Positions 13,610-21,044 of a stretch of 27,102 nt of DNA are shown in pieces; the first letter of the stretch is position 1; every line of letters begins with the position of its first letter. The stretch comes from CAYQVW01 sp964421245 (GTDB lineage Bacteria; Margulisbacteria; WOR-1; XYC2-FULL-46-14): assembly GCA_964421245.1 (NCBI GenBank), contig CAYQVW010000019.1, forward strand, positions 1 to 27,102, written 5' to 3'. The notes below the pieces were generated by a model. The model was given only the letters and a program-made list of their open reading frames with translations. It had not been told where the DNA came from and did no database searches. Both the position numbers and the translations under genes were made by a program.

Positions 13610-14794
13610 TTAGCTCCTCCCAACAATTGCGTCAGTCATTTTAGCAACCCTTTTTATTTTTAGAACATCATGAACCCGCAAGACATTGGCTCCATTTTGT
13701 ATTGCAACAGCTGCTGTTGCGGCTGTTCCTTCCATTCGGTCTTCTATTGGGAGATTAAGTATTTTTCCAATAGTTGACTTTCTGGAGGTTCCAATCAAGA
13801 TCGGATAACCCAAACTCTTTAATTCTCGCAGCCTCTTAAGAATCTCCAAGTTGTCTTTAACCGACTTCCCAAAGCCAAATCCCGGGTCAATGATTATTCG
13901 GTCATTTAGTATACCAGCATTATTGGCAATTTCAAGTCCTTTTTTGAAATAGTCACTAATTTCGCTGATTAGATCAATATATTTTGGATTCTTTTGCATG
14001 TTTTGTGGGCTTCCTTGAATGTGCATTATTGCAACTGCAGCATCGAAAGCTGCCACTACAGCTGCCATTTTTTTGTCAAAATGTAATCCGGAGATATCAT
14101 TTACCATTACTGCTCCATTATCTAGAGCCGCTTTTGCAACCACTGATTTATACGTGTCAATTGATACGGGGATTTTTTTGGCAAGTTTTTTTATAACTGG
14201 CAAAATTCTCCTAATCTCAACTTTTCCGCTAATTGGTTTTGATCCTGGACGAGTAGATTCTCCACCAATATCGATAATATCAGCACCCTCTTCATATAGT
14301 TTTAGTCCGTGTGAGACCGCTTTATCAACATTAGTGAATTTTCCGCCGTCAGAAAAAGAATCAGGAGTAATATTTAAAATGCCCATAAGGTAGGTGCGAT
14401 TTTTAAACTGCCAGATTTTCTTCCCAACTTTTAGTTTTGTTTTCTTTGAGTAATTGTTTAAGGTTTCCTCGATTTCATCCGCGATACCTTTTAATCCAAA
14501 GTAGTGTTTTTTGAGTTTTTGAATTAGCTTCTTAAGCTGTGCCAGTGTTCCCATGATTAGCAAATCACTTTTAGTAACAGAGTGATTGATTGCTCCTCTG
14601 GTGTTTGCCGCCTCTCCTCCAATTGAGAGCATCTCCTGTTTGATGATGTTGGTTAAAAGAGGGGGGAGACTTTTTATTTTTAAAACCCGAAAAAGGGCCT
14701 TATGCTTCATTATTGAGATGCCAATTTTGTCGGATTTAATCTTTTTTATTTCGTCTTCTGCTTCTTTTGGGTTCTTAATTTCAATAATATGCAT
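13610..14794 (-). CDS. folP: FolP, dihydropteroate synthase, long form
   Basis: 394 residues. The TIM-barrel catalytic part starts at about 136: GILNITPDSFSDGG (138-151), GGESTRPGS, SIDTY, VNDISG, DPGFGFGKS and GTSRKS all match DHPS. It joins p-aminobenzoate to the pterin pyrophosphate made by FolK. The N-terminal 120 residues form an extra domain (QEMLSIGGEAANTRGA and so on) known in a long subclass of clostridial and other bacterial DHPS; its role is not settled. It starts 9 nt after the tilS stop, with no Shine-Dalgarno, and is probably coupled. Confidence 0.95.
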   Translation of the reverse strand: MHIIEIKNPKEAEDEIKKIKSDKIGISIMKHKALFRVLKIKSLPPLLTNIIKQEMLSIGGEAANTRGAINHSVTKSDLLIMGTLAQLKKLIQKLKKHYFGLKGIADEIEETLNNYSKKTKLKVGKKIWQFKNRTYLMGILNITPDSFSDGGKFTNVDKAVSHGLKLYEEGADIIDIGGESTRPGSKPISGKVEIRRILPVIKKLAKKIPVSIDTYKSVVAKAALDNGAVMVNDISGLHFDKKMAAVVAAFDAAVAIMHIQGSPQNMQKNPKYIDLISEISDYFKKGLEIANNAGILNDRIIIDPGFGFGKSVKDNLEILKRLRELKSLGYPILIGTSRKSTIGKILNLPIEDRMEGTAATAAVAIQNGANVLRVHDVLKIKRVAKMTDAIVGRS

Positions 14795-14803
14795 GTTATA
14801 AGT

Positions 14804-16192
14804 TTATACTTTTTGGAGAGCGAGCCTGACCAGTTTAGTGGTATTTTTATTGACCTTTACTCTTTCGTCGATTCGAAGGCCTGCGACCCAGACAATCCGT
14901 CCTTCGGATTCAATAATTGGGATTGTATCGCGTTCTTCTTTTGTTATTTTCTTATCAACAAAGAAATCTTGTAATTTTTTTACCCCTTTCATTCCAAGTG
15001 GGTAGAAGCGATCTCCGTTACGACGAGAGCGGATGGTTAGTTCTCTTCCAACCTCTTCAAAGTCAACAAAGACTATTTCATCAGTTGGGGCCTGATTGTT
15101 GAACACATTTTTGTTTGGTTCGAGGGTGGCAGAGATGCTCATGTTTGCTTCTTCAATGAATGCGGTGCCAGGAACGGAGATTTTGTAATGAAAAGATTTC
15201 TTTGCGGGTGTTTTTGGTTTTTCTTTTGTAATAATTAATTTATTGCGATTGCCAACTGCAAATATTTTATCTGGTAAGTGTAATTCCCAGCTCTCGGTAG
15301 AATACAGATTTGTTGAGATATTGTGAATGTGTGAGAAGGAGAGTTCAGCCAGGTTTCCTTTTATCCTTTCAATGGCTGCGCGAATGAGATGTCCTTGTAC
15401 AGGTGGTTCCAGATCGCGCAGACGTGCAATATCTAGTTCGATTTGATATTCTTTTTCATTGATTGTTATTTCTTTAAGAGATTCTTTGACTTTTTTGTCG
15501 AGATAGAGAGAGTCTTCGGTCAAGAGCAAAATCGTTTGTAGAAGAATTTGCTTAATATTTAAATTATAAATCTTTAATTGGGGGATTAGTTTTAATCTCA
15601 CACGATTGCGCAGGTATTTTGATTCATAATTTGTATGATCGATTCTTGGAACAACCTTGAGCTGGGCAACAAATTTATCAATATCTCTTCGCCATATTTT
15701 TAGTAGTGGGCGAATAATATTGTTTCTTTTTGGAGGGATTCCGGTTAAACCTTTTAGTCCAGCGCCCCTTAAGAGATGCATGAGGAAAGTTTCTACATCG
15801 TCATCGGCATTATGTCCAAGGGCGATTTTGTTTGCTCCAATCTTATGTGCGATCCTTTGATAGAAGTTGTAGCGAAGTTTTCTTCCAGCATTTTCTTTGT
15901 TTAGTTTGTTTTTTTCGGCATAAACTCCAACATCAATTGCTTCAGAAAAGCAAGTTAAACCAAGGTTTTTACAAAGATTTTCTACAAAACGCTGATCTAT
16001 TTCTGCATCTTGTCTTAGCATGTGATTAAGATGGGCTGCGTAAATATTGATATTTAATTCATCCTTAAATTCGTTTAAAAGGTGTAATAGGACGACAGAA
16101 TCAGCACCACCCGAGACTCCGACCAAAATAGAATCTTTTGGTTTGATCATTTTATATTCTTTAATTGTTTGCAAAAATTGTTCTTTTATCAT
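14804..16192 (-). CDS. tilS: TilS, tRNA(Ile)-lysidine synthetase
   Basis: 462 residues. The N-terminal PP-loop ATPase has SGGADS at 27-32; the LGHNADDDVETFLMHLLRGAGLKGL tract and the RPLL segment follow. Middle and C-terminal TilS domains are present (SRRNGDRFYPLGMKGVKKLQDFFVDKKI). It adds lysine to C34 of tRNA-Ile(CAU) so that it reads AUA. Start and the stop of the upstream membrane gene overlap in ATGA. The tRNA at the head of this operon has a CAU anticodon but looks like elongator Met, not the TilS substrate. Confidence 0.95.
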   Translation of the reverse strand: MIKEQFLQTIKEYKMIKPKDSILVGVSGGADSVVLLHLLNEFKDELNINIYAAHLNHMLRQDAEIDQRFVENLCKNLGLTCFSEAIDVGVYAEKNKLNKENAGRKLRYNFYQRIAHKIGANKIALGHNADDDVETFLMHLLRGAGLKGLTGIPPKRNNIIRPLLKIWRRDIDKFVAQLKVVPRIDHTNYESKYLRNRVRLKLIPQLKIYNLNIKQILLQTILLLTEDSLYLDKKVKESLKEITINEKEYQIELDIARLRDLEPPVQGHLIRAAIERIKGNLAELSFSHIHNISTNLYSTESWELHLPDKIFAVGNRNKLIITKEKPKTPAKKSFHYKISVPGTAFIEEANMSISATLEPNKNVFNNQAPTDEIVFVDFEEVGRELTIRSRRNGDRFYPLGMKGVKKLQDFFVDKKITKEERDTIPIIESEGRIVWVAGLRIDERVKVNKNTTKLVRLALQKV

Positions 16193-16473
16193 GATTTTTC
16201 CACCAAATTCCCCAAAAATGGAATCTTAAAATCTTTATTTATAAAGGCAAAAATCCCACATATAGCGATCATACCCCATAAAGAGATTAATAGGGATTGG
16301 TTGTATCTTATACCCCTTATTGTTGCGTAAAGTAGGAGAAAAAGCAACCATAAAACGAAGGCTTGTCCGGCTTGAAATCCCGCGTACTCTTCATAGCGTT
16401 TTTTGGTCAGAATTATGTACATTGATGGGACAAAAAAGAGGTAGCTGACTAGTACTAGTAATTTGTCTTTCAT
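16189..16473 (-). CDS. small membrane protein, DUF4870/Tic20-like
   Basis: 94 residues from an ATG 8 nt after the tRNA-Met 3' end. Three hydrophobic segments (about 4-20, 34-52, 59-76) are separated by short polar loops; the GFQAGQAFVLWLLFLLL segment has the spacing seen in DUF4870/Tic20-like proteins. The stop overlaps the tilS start in ATGA. With no room for a ribosome binding site, maturation of the tRNA would leave a message with only a few leader bases. Function unknown. Confidence 0.65.
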   Translation of the reverse strand: MKDKLLVLVSYLFFVPSMYIILTKKRYEEYAGFQAGQAFVLWLLFLLLYATIRGIRYNQSLLISLWGMIAICGIFAFINKDFKIPFLGNLVEKS

Positions 16474-16480
16474 AAAAATA

Positions 16481-16554
16481 TAGCTGGGGGCAGATTCGAA
16501 CTGCCGACAACACGGGTATGAGCCGTGCGCTCTAACCAACTGAGCTACCCAGCC
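16481..16554 (-). tRNA. tRNA-Met (CAT), elongator type
   Basis: 74 nt. The acceptor GGCTGGG pairs with CCCAGCT, with a G1-U72 wobble and discriminator A. D-arm AGCTCAGTTGGTTAGAGC, anticodon stem CACGG/CCGTG with loop CTCATAC, T-arm GGCAG-TTCGAAT-CTGCC. It lacks the three G-C pairs and the C1-A72 mismatch of initiator tRNA. The anticodon arm and GCTA end resemble elongator Met of Bacillus rather than the lysidine-bearing tRNA-Ile. CCA is not encoded. It heads the tilS operon. Confidence 0.92.
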
Positions 16555-16564
16555 TTAATTTCTA

Positions 16565-16616
16565 ATTATAATACAATAAAGAAATGCTTGCAAACGAACT
16601 GGCAAATTGATAGAAT
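16565..16616. promoter_or_regulatory. divergent promoters of tRNA-Met and the response regulators sharing a palindromic -35
   Basis: TTGCAA at 16588-16593 is its own reverse complement. Minus strand: TTGCAA, 17 nt, TATAAT (16570-16565), then 10 nt to the tRNA. Plus strand: TTGCAA, 17 nt, TAGAAT (16611-16616), then a leader with AAAGGAG before the first regulator. Both spacers are optimal. Confidence 0.65.
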
Positions 16617-16649
16617 TTTGATATAAATGGCGTAAAAGGAGTTTTCTAT

Positions 16650-17042
16650 TTGGTTTCAAACGTAAATATATTGGTTGTTGATGACGAACCGACGGTTCTT
16701 GAGTCATTTAAAATGATTTTGACGATCAAGGATTATAACGTTAGCGCATATCCTGATGGACCATCCGCTTTAGAAAAATTTGAGGCAGGGCAATATGATA
16801 TCGCGTTTATAGATATGAAGCTTCCCAAAATGGATGGGCTCGAAATCCTAAAACACTTAAAAGAAAAGGACCAAAAGCTTGAAGTTGTGATTGTCACAGC
16901 CTATGCGACTGATTCCTCACATGCTAATGCAATTAATTTAGGAGCCCTAGAGTATTTAAGAAAACCGTTTTTAATGGAAGAAATATATGAACTAGTCGAT
17001 CGTGGTTTGCGTCGACGTAGGAGATCAGGTGCCACAAGCTAA
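16650..17042 (+). CDS. single-domain response regulator (CheY-like), copy 1
   Basis: 130 residues from a TTG start, with AAAGGAG 8 nt upstream. Receiver domain only: acidic pair DDE (about 10-12), phosphoacceptor Asp in FIDMKLPKMDGLE (about residue 55), switch Thr in VTAYAT, Lys in LRKPF. The C-terminal tail is RRRRRSG. No DNA-binding or enzymatic output domain. It is the first of three tandem paralogues, and the next gene begins inside its last codons (14-nt overlap). A phosphorelay or adaptor role is likely, and the kinase at 3731 is one possible donor. Confidence 0.93.
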   Translation: MVSNVNILVVDDEPTVLESFKMILTIKDYNVSAYPDGPSALEKFEAGQYDIAFIDMKLPKMDGLEILKHLKEKDQKLEVVIVTAYATDSSHANAINLGALEYLRKPFLMEEIYELVDRGLRRRRRSGATS

Positions 17043-17415
17043 AAAAATTATTGTTATAGATGATGAGCCAAATATTAGAGAAACTTTTAAGATGACTTTA
17101 AAGCTTAAAAAGTATGATGTTGATGCATTTGCCGATGGTCCAGCTGCGTTGGATAAATTTAAAAAAGGACAGTACTCGGTTGCTTTTCTTGATTTAAAGC
17201 TTCCAAAAATGGATGGACTTGAGGTCCTTAAAAAACTTAAGGAGAAAGACCCTGAGATTGAAGTTGTTATGATGACAGCTTACGCAACTGATATTTCGCA
17301 AGCTACGGCAATTAGGCTGGGGGCGTTTGAATATTTAAGAAAACCATTTTTAATGGAAGAAATTTACGAACTAATTGAGAGAGGCGTTCGTCGCCATAGT
17401 AAAGGGAGGAAATAG
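17029..17415 (+). CDS. single-domain response regulator (CheY-like), copy 2
   Basis: 128 residues from GTG 17029, which has AGGAG 5 nt upstream within the end of copy 1; the longer frame upstream is rejected because it lacks a site. DDE pair, phosphoacceptor in FLDLKLPKMDGLEVL, MTAYAT and LRKPFLMEEIYEL are conserved. It has the same length and tail type as copies 1 and 3 but is the most basic of the three. Overlap and spacing show co-translation. Confidence 0.92.
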   Translation: MPQAKKIIVIDDEPNIRETFKMTLKLKKYDVDAFADGPAALDKFKKGQYSVAFLDLKLPKMDGLEVLKKLKEKDPEIEVVMMTAYATDISQATAIRLGAFEYLRKPFLMEEIYELIERGVRRHSKGRK

Positions 17416-17417
17416 CC

Positions 17418-17810
17418 TTGGCAGATAGTGTGAAGATAATGGTTGTTGATGATGAGTCTTCTGTGCTTGAGTCTTTCAAAATGATTCTTGGGATTAAGGA
17501 TTATGCTGTTGAGACTTTTGAAGATAGCGAAAAGGCGCTAAAAGAGTTTACAAAGAATAAGTATGACGTGGCCTTTCTAGATATCAAAATGCCTAAACTC
17601 AATGGATTAGAATTACTCAAGCGTTTAAAAGAAAAAGATCCGGATTTAGAAATTGCAATGGTTACAGCTTATGCTGATGATCAGTCTCATGCCAAAGCAA
17701 TAGATCTTGGCGCTCTAGAATATTTAAGAAAGCCATTTTTAATGGAAGAAATCTACGAATTAGTTGATAAGGGTTTGCGTCGTAGAAAGGCTAAGAAAGA
17801 GATAAAATAG
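17418..17810 (+). CDS. single-domain response regulator (CheY-like), copy 3
   Basis: 130 residues from TTG 17418, with GGGAGG 8 nt upstream spanning the end of copy 2. Receiver motifs: VVDDES, FLDIKMPKLNGLELL, VTAYAD, LRKPF. It is closest to copy 1: ESFKMIL-x-IKDY and LGALEYLRKPFLMEEIYELVD are shared. It ends 23 bp before the convergent nadA with no clear terminator. Confidence 0.92.
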   Translation: MADSVKIMVVDDESSVLESFKMILGIKDYAVETFEDSEKALKEFTKNKYDVAFLDIKMPKLNGLELLKRLKEKDPDLEIAMVTAYADDQSHAKAIDLGALEYLRKPFLMEEIYELVDKGLRRRKAKKEIK

Positions 17811-17822
17811 TTTTTAAACTCT

Positions 17823-17858
17823 GATCCCGGATTTTATCCCTGATTTTGATTGTCCCAG
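17823..17858. repeat. dispersed repeat supplying the 3' end of nadA
   Basis: GATTTTATCcCTGATTTTGATTgTCCC matches the copy at 6203-6236 with two or so differences over the core. On the minus strand it encodes the last residues of NadA (D-N-Q-N-Q-G) and its TAA stop. Confidence 0.7.
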
Positions 17859-18769
17859 GATTTCTCAGATATAATAATCATTTTATTTATAGAGTTATAA
17901 GCTTTCTTTGTGATCTCTTTTTTAACGACAATCTTTTCTTTCAGGTCCTCTAGGCTCCAAAGTATTTTTTCTAAATTGGTTTTTTTCATGTTTGGACAAA
18001 CCGCTATTTTTGTTGCAGGATAGAATTTCTTTTTCGGATTATCTTTTTGAAGGCGATAAACCATGCCAACTTCAGTTGCCACAATAAACTCTTGTGTTTT
18101 TGATTCTTTTGCAAACTTTTCCATCCCACCGGTAGATAGTGTCTGATCGGCTTCTTTGATTGTTTCTGGTCGACATTCTGGGTGAACCATTACAATGGCT
18201 TTTGGGTGTTCTTTTCTTGCGTCTTTAATATGTTGGGGTAAGATCATAACGTGGGTTGGGCAATAACCTTCCCAAAAGATAAGTTTCTTGTTATTTATTT
18301 TGCTTTGAGTGTATAGTCCCAAGTATTTATCTGGTACAAAGATTATTTCATCACAATCAAGTGACTGACAAACTTTTACCGAATTAGCTGATGTGCAGCA
18401 GATATCCGATTCAGCTTTAATAGCCGCAGAACTATTTACATAGCAAACAACTTTCGCTTTTGGATTTTGAAGTTTGAGATTTTGAAGTTCCGGCACGGTT
18501 ATCATATCGGCCATTGGGCAGCCAGATAAAATATCTGGCATTAGAATTGTTTTATTTGGGCTGATGATTGCTGCGGTCTCAGCCATAAAATGTACTCCAC
18601 AAAAAACTATTACATCAGCTTTTGTCTTTGAGGCTTCGATTGAGAGACCCAAAGAGTCTCCGTGATAGTCGGCAACATCCTGCACTTCGGCTATTTGATA
18701 GTTATGTGCCAGAATAACGGCATTGCGTTCTTTTTTTAGTTTGTTTATTTTTTGAATTATTTCTTGCAT
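17834..18769 (-). CDS. nadA: NadA, quinolinate synthase
   Basis: 311 residues from ATG 18769; an upstream in-frame TTG would add a poor 15-residue tail. The [4Fe-4S] cluster cysteines are C84 (SGCPMAD), C170 (GYCPTH) and C258 (AVCPNM), matching the C83/C168/C254 layout of the Thermotoga enzyme. ILAHNYQIAEVQDVADYHGDSL and TGGM are also diagnostic. It condenses iminoaspartate with dihydroxyacetone phosphate to quinolinate for NAD. nadB and nadC are not nearby. Residues about 95-104 (LQNLKLQNPK) and the last six come from dispersed repeats also found in metH. Confidence 0.95.
   Translation of the reverse strand: MQEIIQKINKLKKERNAVILAHNYQIAEVQDVADYHGDSLGLSIEASKTKADVIVFCGVHFMAETAAIISPNKTILMPDILSGCPMADMITVPELQNLKLQNPKAKVVCYVNSSAAIKAESDICCTSANSVKVCQSLDCDEIIFVPDKYLGLYTQSKINNKKLIFWEGYCPTHVMILPQHIKDARKEHPKAIVMVHPECRPETIKEADQTLSTGGMEKFAKESKTQEFIVATEVGMVYRLQKDNPKKKFYPATKIAVCPNMKKTNLEKILWSLEDLKEKIVVKKEITKKAYNSINKMIIISEKSWDNQNQG
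18458..18487. repeat. TTCAAAATC dispersed repeat inside nadA
   Basis: On the minus strand CTTCAAAATCTC is followed by AAACTTCAAAATCC and AAAAG. It aligns with the ATATCAAAATC units in metH (7734-7765) at most positions and in the same reading frame over its second half; both genes encode Q-N-P-K there. Confidence 0.7.
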
Positions 18770-18832
18770 TTTAAGTGAAATTTTCCGATAAAATGTACGA
18801 TATAATAATAGCAAGAGTTGGAGGTTTAAACA

Positions 18833-19930
18833 ATGCTAAGAATGGCTGCTGTTTCAACAAGAAGGTGTAATGTTTTAGTAAGAGATATGACATTAGGAAG
18901 AGGAGGGCGTCGAATCATAGTGCGTCCTCGGCGTGTTTCGATAGCGCCTTTTGATGAGATTTTGTTTCCGGACGGAAGTAGTTTCCACGATTCAAGTGTA
19001 ATTTCAAAGTCTTCTTTATTTGGTCCGTCAAAAGGAAGCAAGAGGCAAGCGAAAAAACCGGATAGATTATCTGCCGCTGAGCTGAAAGCTTCTTCCCCTA
19101 CTCCATCTTCAAGTGTGACCATAGCTGTGAGAAGGGAAGAACAAAAATTAGCAGGCTTGCAACAATCTGTGGCAGATGTTAAAGCCAAATTGGATTTGAC
19201 AACACATGCCGTGAGAAGAGAGGGAGAGAAATTAGCAGCTACGCAACGATCTGTGGTGGCGGTTGGAACCAGATTGGATATGACAACAGAAGCCTTGAAA
19301 AAAGAGGAGAGAAGATTAGCAGCTGTGCAACGATCTGTAGCGGAGGCTAAAGCCGAATTGAGAAGTGTGAATCAAAGAATGAAAGCACAAAGAACAAAGG
19401 CACAAAGAGAGAGGGCGGATAGGGCGAGGAGAAGAAAAGAAAAAGCACTAAGATTAGAAAGACAGCGATTAGAGACAGAAAGGGCGGAAGCGCGAAGAGT
19501 AGAGGGGCCAAGGCTTGAACTAAGACTTGAACAAAGGCCTGAACAAGAAAGACCTGCGGCAGCAAGAGCGGAAGCAGAAAGAGTAGGCGCAAGAGAAACA
19601 AAAGAATTAAGGAAGCAAACTGCTTCAGATCTGAATGCTAAAATATTAGCTTTAAAGGATATTCCTTTTGTTAATTTACCCAAAGAAGTTAGAGATATTC
19701 TTCAAAGAATATCGTCTGCATCAAATCAGCCGAGAATTAGAAAAGAGCTTCAAACGATGTTAGCCTCAATTTTTGAGAGTAGATTAGATCCATTAATTAC
19801 TGCGGGACATAGGCTTGAAAGAGATTATATAAGGGCAATAAGTGTCTTGTTAAAGATTGCCGAAGCAAATGGTTTGGGGCGGATAAAAAAAGAGTTAAAG
19901 GCTTATCGTACTGTTATTTTGAATCAATAA
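18833..19930 (+). CDS. lineage-specific coiled-coil protein with three 28-residue repeats
   Basis: 365 residues; the ATG follows GGAGG (18820-18824) by 8 nt, and TATAAT at 18801-18806 is a likely -10. Residues 1-95 are basic and Ser-rich, without a signal peptide. Residues 98-125, 126-153 and 154-181 are three consecutive 28-residue repeats (core AVRREE-KLA--Q-SV-), that is, four heptads each. A highly charged Arg/Glu/Ala helix follows to about 260, then a globular helical C-terminus of about 100 residues. It is probably a structural or scaffolding coiled coil in the cytoplasm. I recognise no family. The 3' end overlaps mnmA by 17 bp. Confidence 0.75.
   Translation: MLRMAAVSTRRCNVLVRDMTLGRGGRRIIVRPRRVSIAPFDEILFPDGSSFHDSSVISKSSLFGPSKGSKRQAKKPDRLSAAELKASSPTPSSSVTIAVRREEQKLAGLQQSVADVKAKLDLTTHAVRREGEKLAATQRSVVAVGTRLDMTTEALKKEERRLAAVQRSVAEAKAELRSVNQRMKAQRTKAQRERADRARRRKEKALRLERQRLETERAEARRVEGPRLELRLEQRPEQERPAAARAEAERVGARETKELRKQTASDLNAKILALKDIPFVNLPKEVRDILQRISSASNQPRIRKELQTMLASIFESRLDPLITAGHRLERDYIRAISVLLKIAEANGLGRIKKELKAYRTVILNQ
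19124..19375 (+). repeat. three tandem 84-bp coding repeats
   Basis: Units at 19124-19207, 19208-19291 and 19292-19375 encode the three 28-residue coiled-coil repeats of the surrounding gene. They are diverged at DNA level but identical in length, so they are old duplications kept in register. Confidence 0.8.
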
Positions 19931-20969
19931 TCCCTCCTCCCAAAACTTCTTCTCCGTTGTAAAATACCACTGATTGTCCCGGCGTGATTGCTCTCTGTTT
20001 TTCTTTGAATCGAACATAAGCAATGCCATCTTTTATTTCTAGTGTCGCCGGCTCTTCTTTACTATTATATCTGATTTTGGCAGCTAGATCTATTTTACCT
20101 TTTGGGATAATTCCTGATGTAAAAGTTAAATTGTCGGCGGTTAAAGAATATTTTAAAAGATCAGAATCATCGCCAATTGTTATAGTATTGTTTTTAACAT
20201 CTATATTAGTTACAAACTTTCTGCTCCCGTGTGCTCCGATTCCCTTTTTTTGCCCAATGGTATAAAAGATTATTCCGTTGTGTCGCCCAACAACTTTTCC
20301 GGATTGATCTAGAATGTTTCCAGGAACAACCGCTTCTGGAATATTTTCTTTTAGGAATCTGCCATAGTTATCATCCTCTACAAAACAGATTTCCTGACTC
20401 TCTTTTTTATCATGTACTGGTAACTTGTACTCTTTTGCTATTTGTCTTGCTTTCTCTTTAGTAAATTCACCAAGCGGGAATAACGTTTTACTTAAGCTCT
20501 GCTGGCTCATCATATACAGAACATACGATTGGTCCTTACGATTATCTTTGCCCTTTAGCAACTTGACCCTTGCCCCTTGTCCCTTGGCACTAATAAGGGC
20601 ATAATGGCCCGTCGCAATCTTATCACATCCTAGTTCTTTAGCTTTCGCAATCAGGAGTTTAAACTTCATAAATTCATTACAGCGAATACATGGATTAGGT
20701 GTGCGTCCGTTTTTGTATTCTTCGATAAAGTCTTTGATTACATGTTTTTTAAACTCTTCACGATAATTAACTGTATAATGGGGGATTCCAAGAACCTGGC
20801 AGACTTCTTTTGCATCGTTTATCTCTTTTGCGGAACAACAGCCACCAAACTCTTTTTTACTCGGCCAAATCTGCATGGTGACACCTAAGACTTCATGACC
20901 TTGTTCTTTTAATAATGCCGCAGCGACTGACGAATCAACCCCGCCGGACATAGCGCATAAGATCTTCAT
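19914..20969 (-). CDS. mnmA: MnmA, tRNA-specific 2-thiouridylase
   Basis: 351 residues. PP-loop SGGVDSS at 8-14; catalytic Cys94 in NPCIRCN and the partner Cys195 in QEICFVEDD; ATGHYA at 119-124; GxTIGQKKG-type loop FYTIGQKKGIG. It thiolates U34 of Lys, Glu and Gln tRNAs using sulfur from an IscS relay. Residues 128-136 (SAKGQGARV) come from a CTTGNCC repeat insert in a surface loop. The ATG lies 6 nt after TATAAT with no Shine-Dalgarno, pointing to a leaderless message. The 3' end overlaps the convergent coiled-coil gene. Confidence 0.96.
   Translation of the reverse strand: MKILCAMSGGVDSSVAAALLKEQGHEVLGVTMQIWPSKKEFGGCCSAKEINDAKEVCQVLGIPHYTVNYREEFKKHVIKDFIEEYKNGRTPNPCIRCNEFMKFKLLIAKAKELGCDKIATGHYALISAKGQGARVKLLKGKDNRKDQSYVLYMMSQQSLSKTLFPLGEFTKEKARQIAKEYKLPVHDKKESQEICFVEDDNYGRFLKENIPEAVVPGNILDQSGKVVGRHNGIIFYTIGQKKGIGAHGSRKFVTNIDVKNNTITIGDDSDLLKYSLTADNLTFTSGIIPKGKIDLAAKIRYNSKEEPATLEIKDGIAYVRFKEKQRAITPGQSVVFYNGEEVLGGGIIDSK
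20562..20586. repeat. CTTGNCC heptamer repeat inside mnmA
   Basis: CTTGACC, CTTGCCC, CTTGTCC and a final CTTG form a 7-bp-period tract, in frame in mnmA just after the ATGHY motif, where other MnmA proteins have a variable loop. Confidence 0.6.
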
Positions 20970-20975
20970 GTTTAT

Positions 20976-20981
20976 ATTATA
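20976..20981 (-). promoter_or_regulatory. -10 element of mnmA (leaderless type)
   Basis: TATAAT on the minus strand ends 6 nt before the mnmA ATG, placing the transcript start at or beside the A of ATG. No convincing -35 is present. Confidence 0.5.
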
Positions 20982-21044
20982 GCAATTTGGAATACAAGTT
21001 AGTTGCTATATATTACGATTATATATGTAAGGAGATTATAAAAT

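Noticed and set aside
16481..16554. tRNA(CAU) beside tilS as the lysidine substrate tRNA-Ile
   Set aside because: Anticodon arm, G1-U72 pair and overall sequence look like elongator tRNA-Met, so the adjacency is not an enzyme-substrate pair.
16598..16630. Sigma-54 promoter (TGGCA at 16600) upstream of the response regulators
   Set aside because: The -12 TTGC box is missing at the right spacing, and a good sigma-70 pair explains the site.
19347..19683. Hydrophobic minus-strand ORFs opposite the coiled-coil gene
   Set aside because: Antisense of Arg/Glu/Ala-rich codons produces Leu/Ser-rich frames; no start signals.
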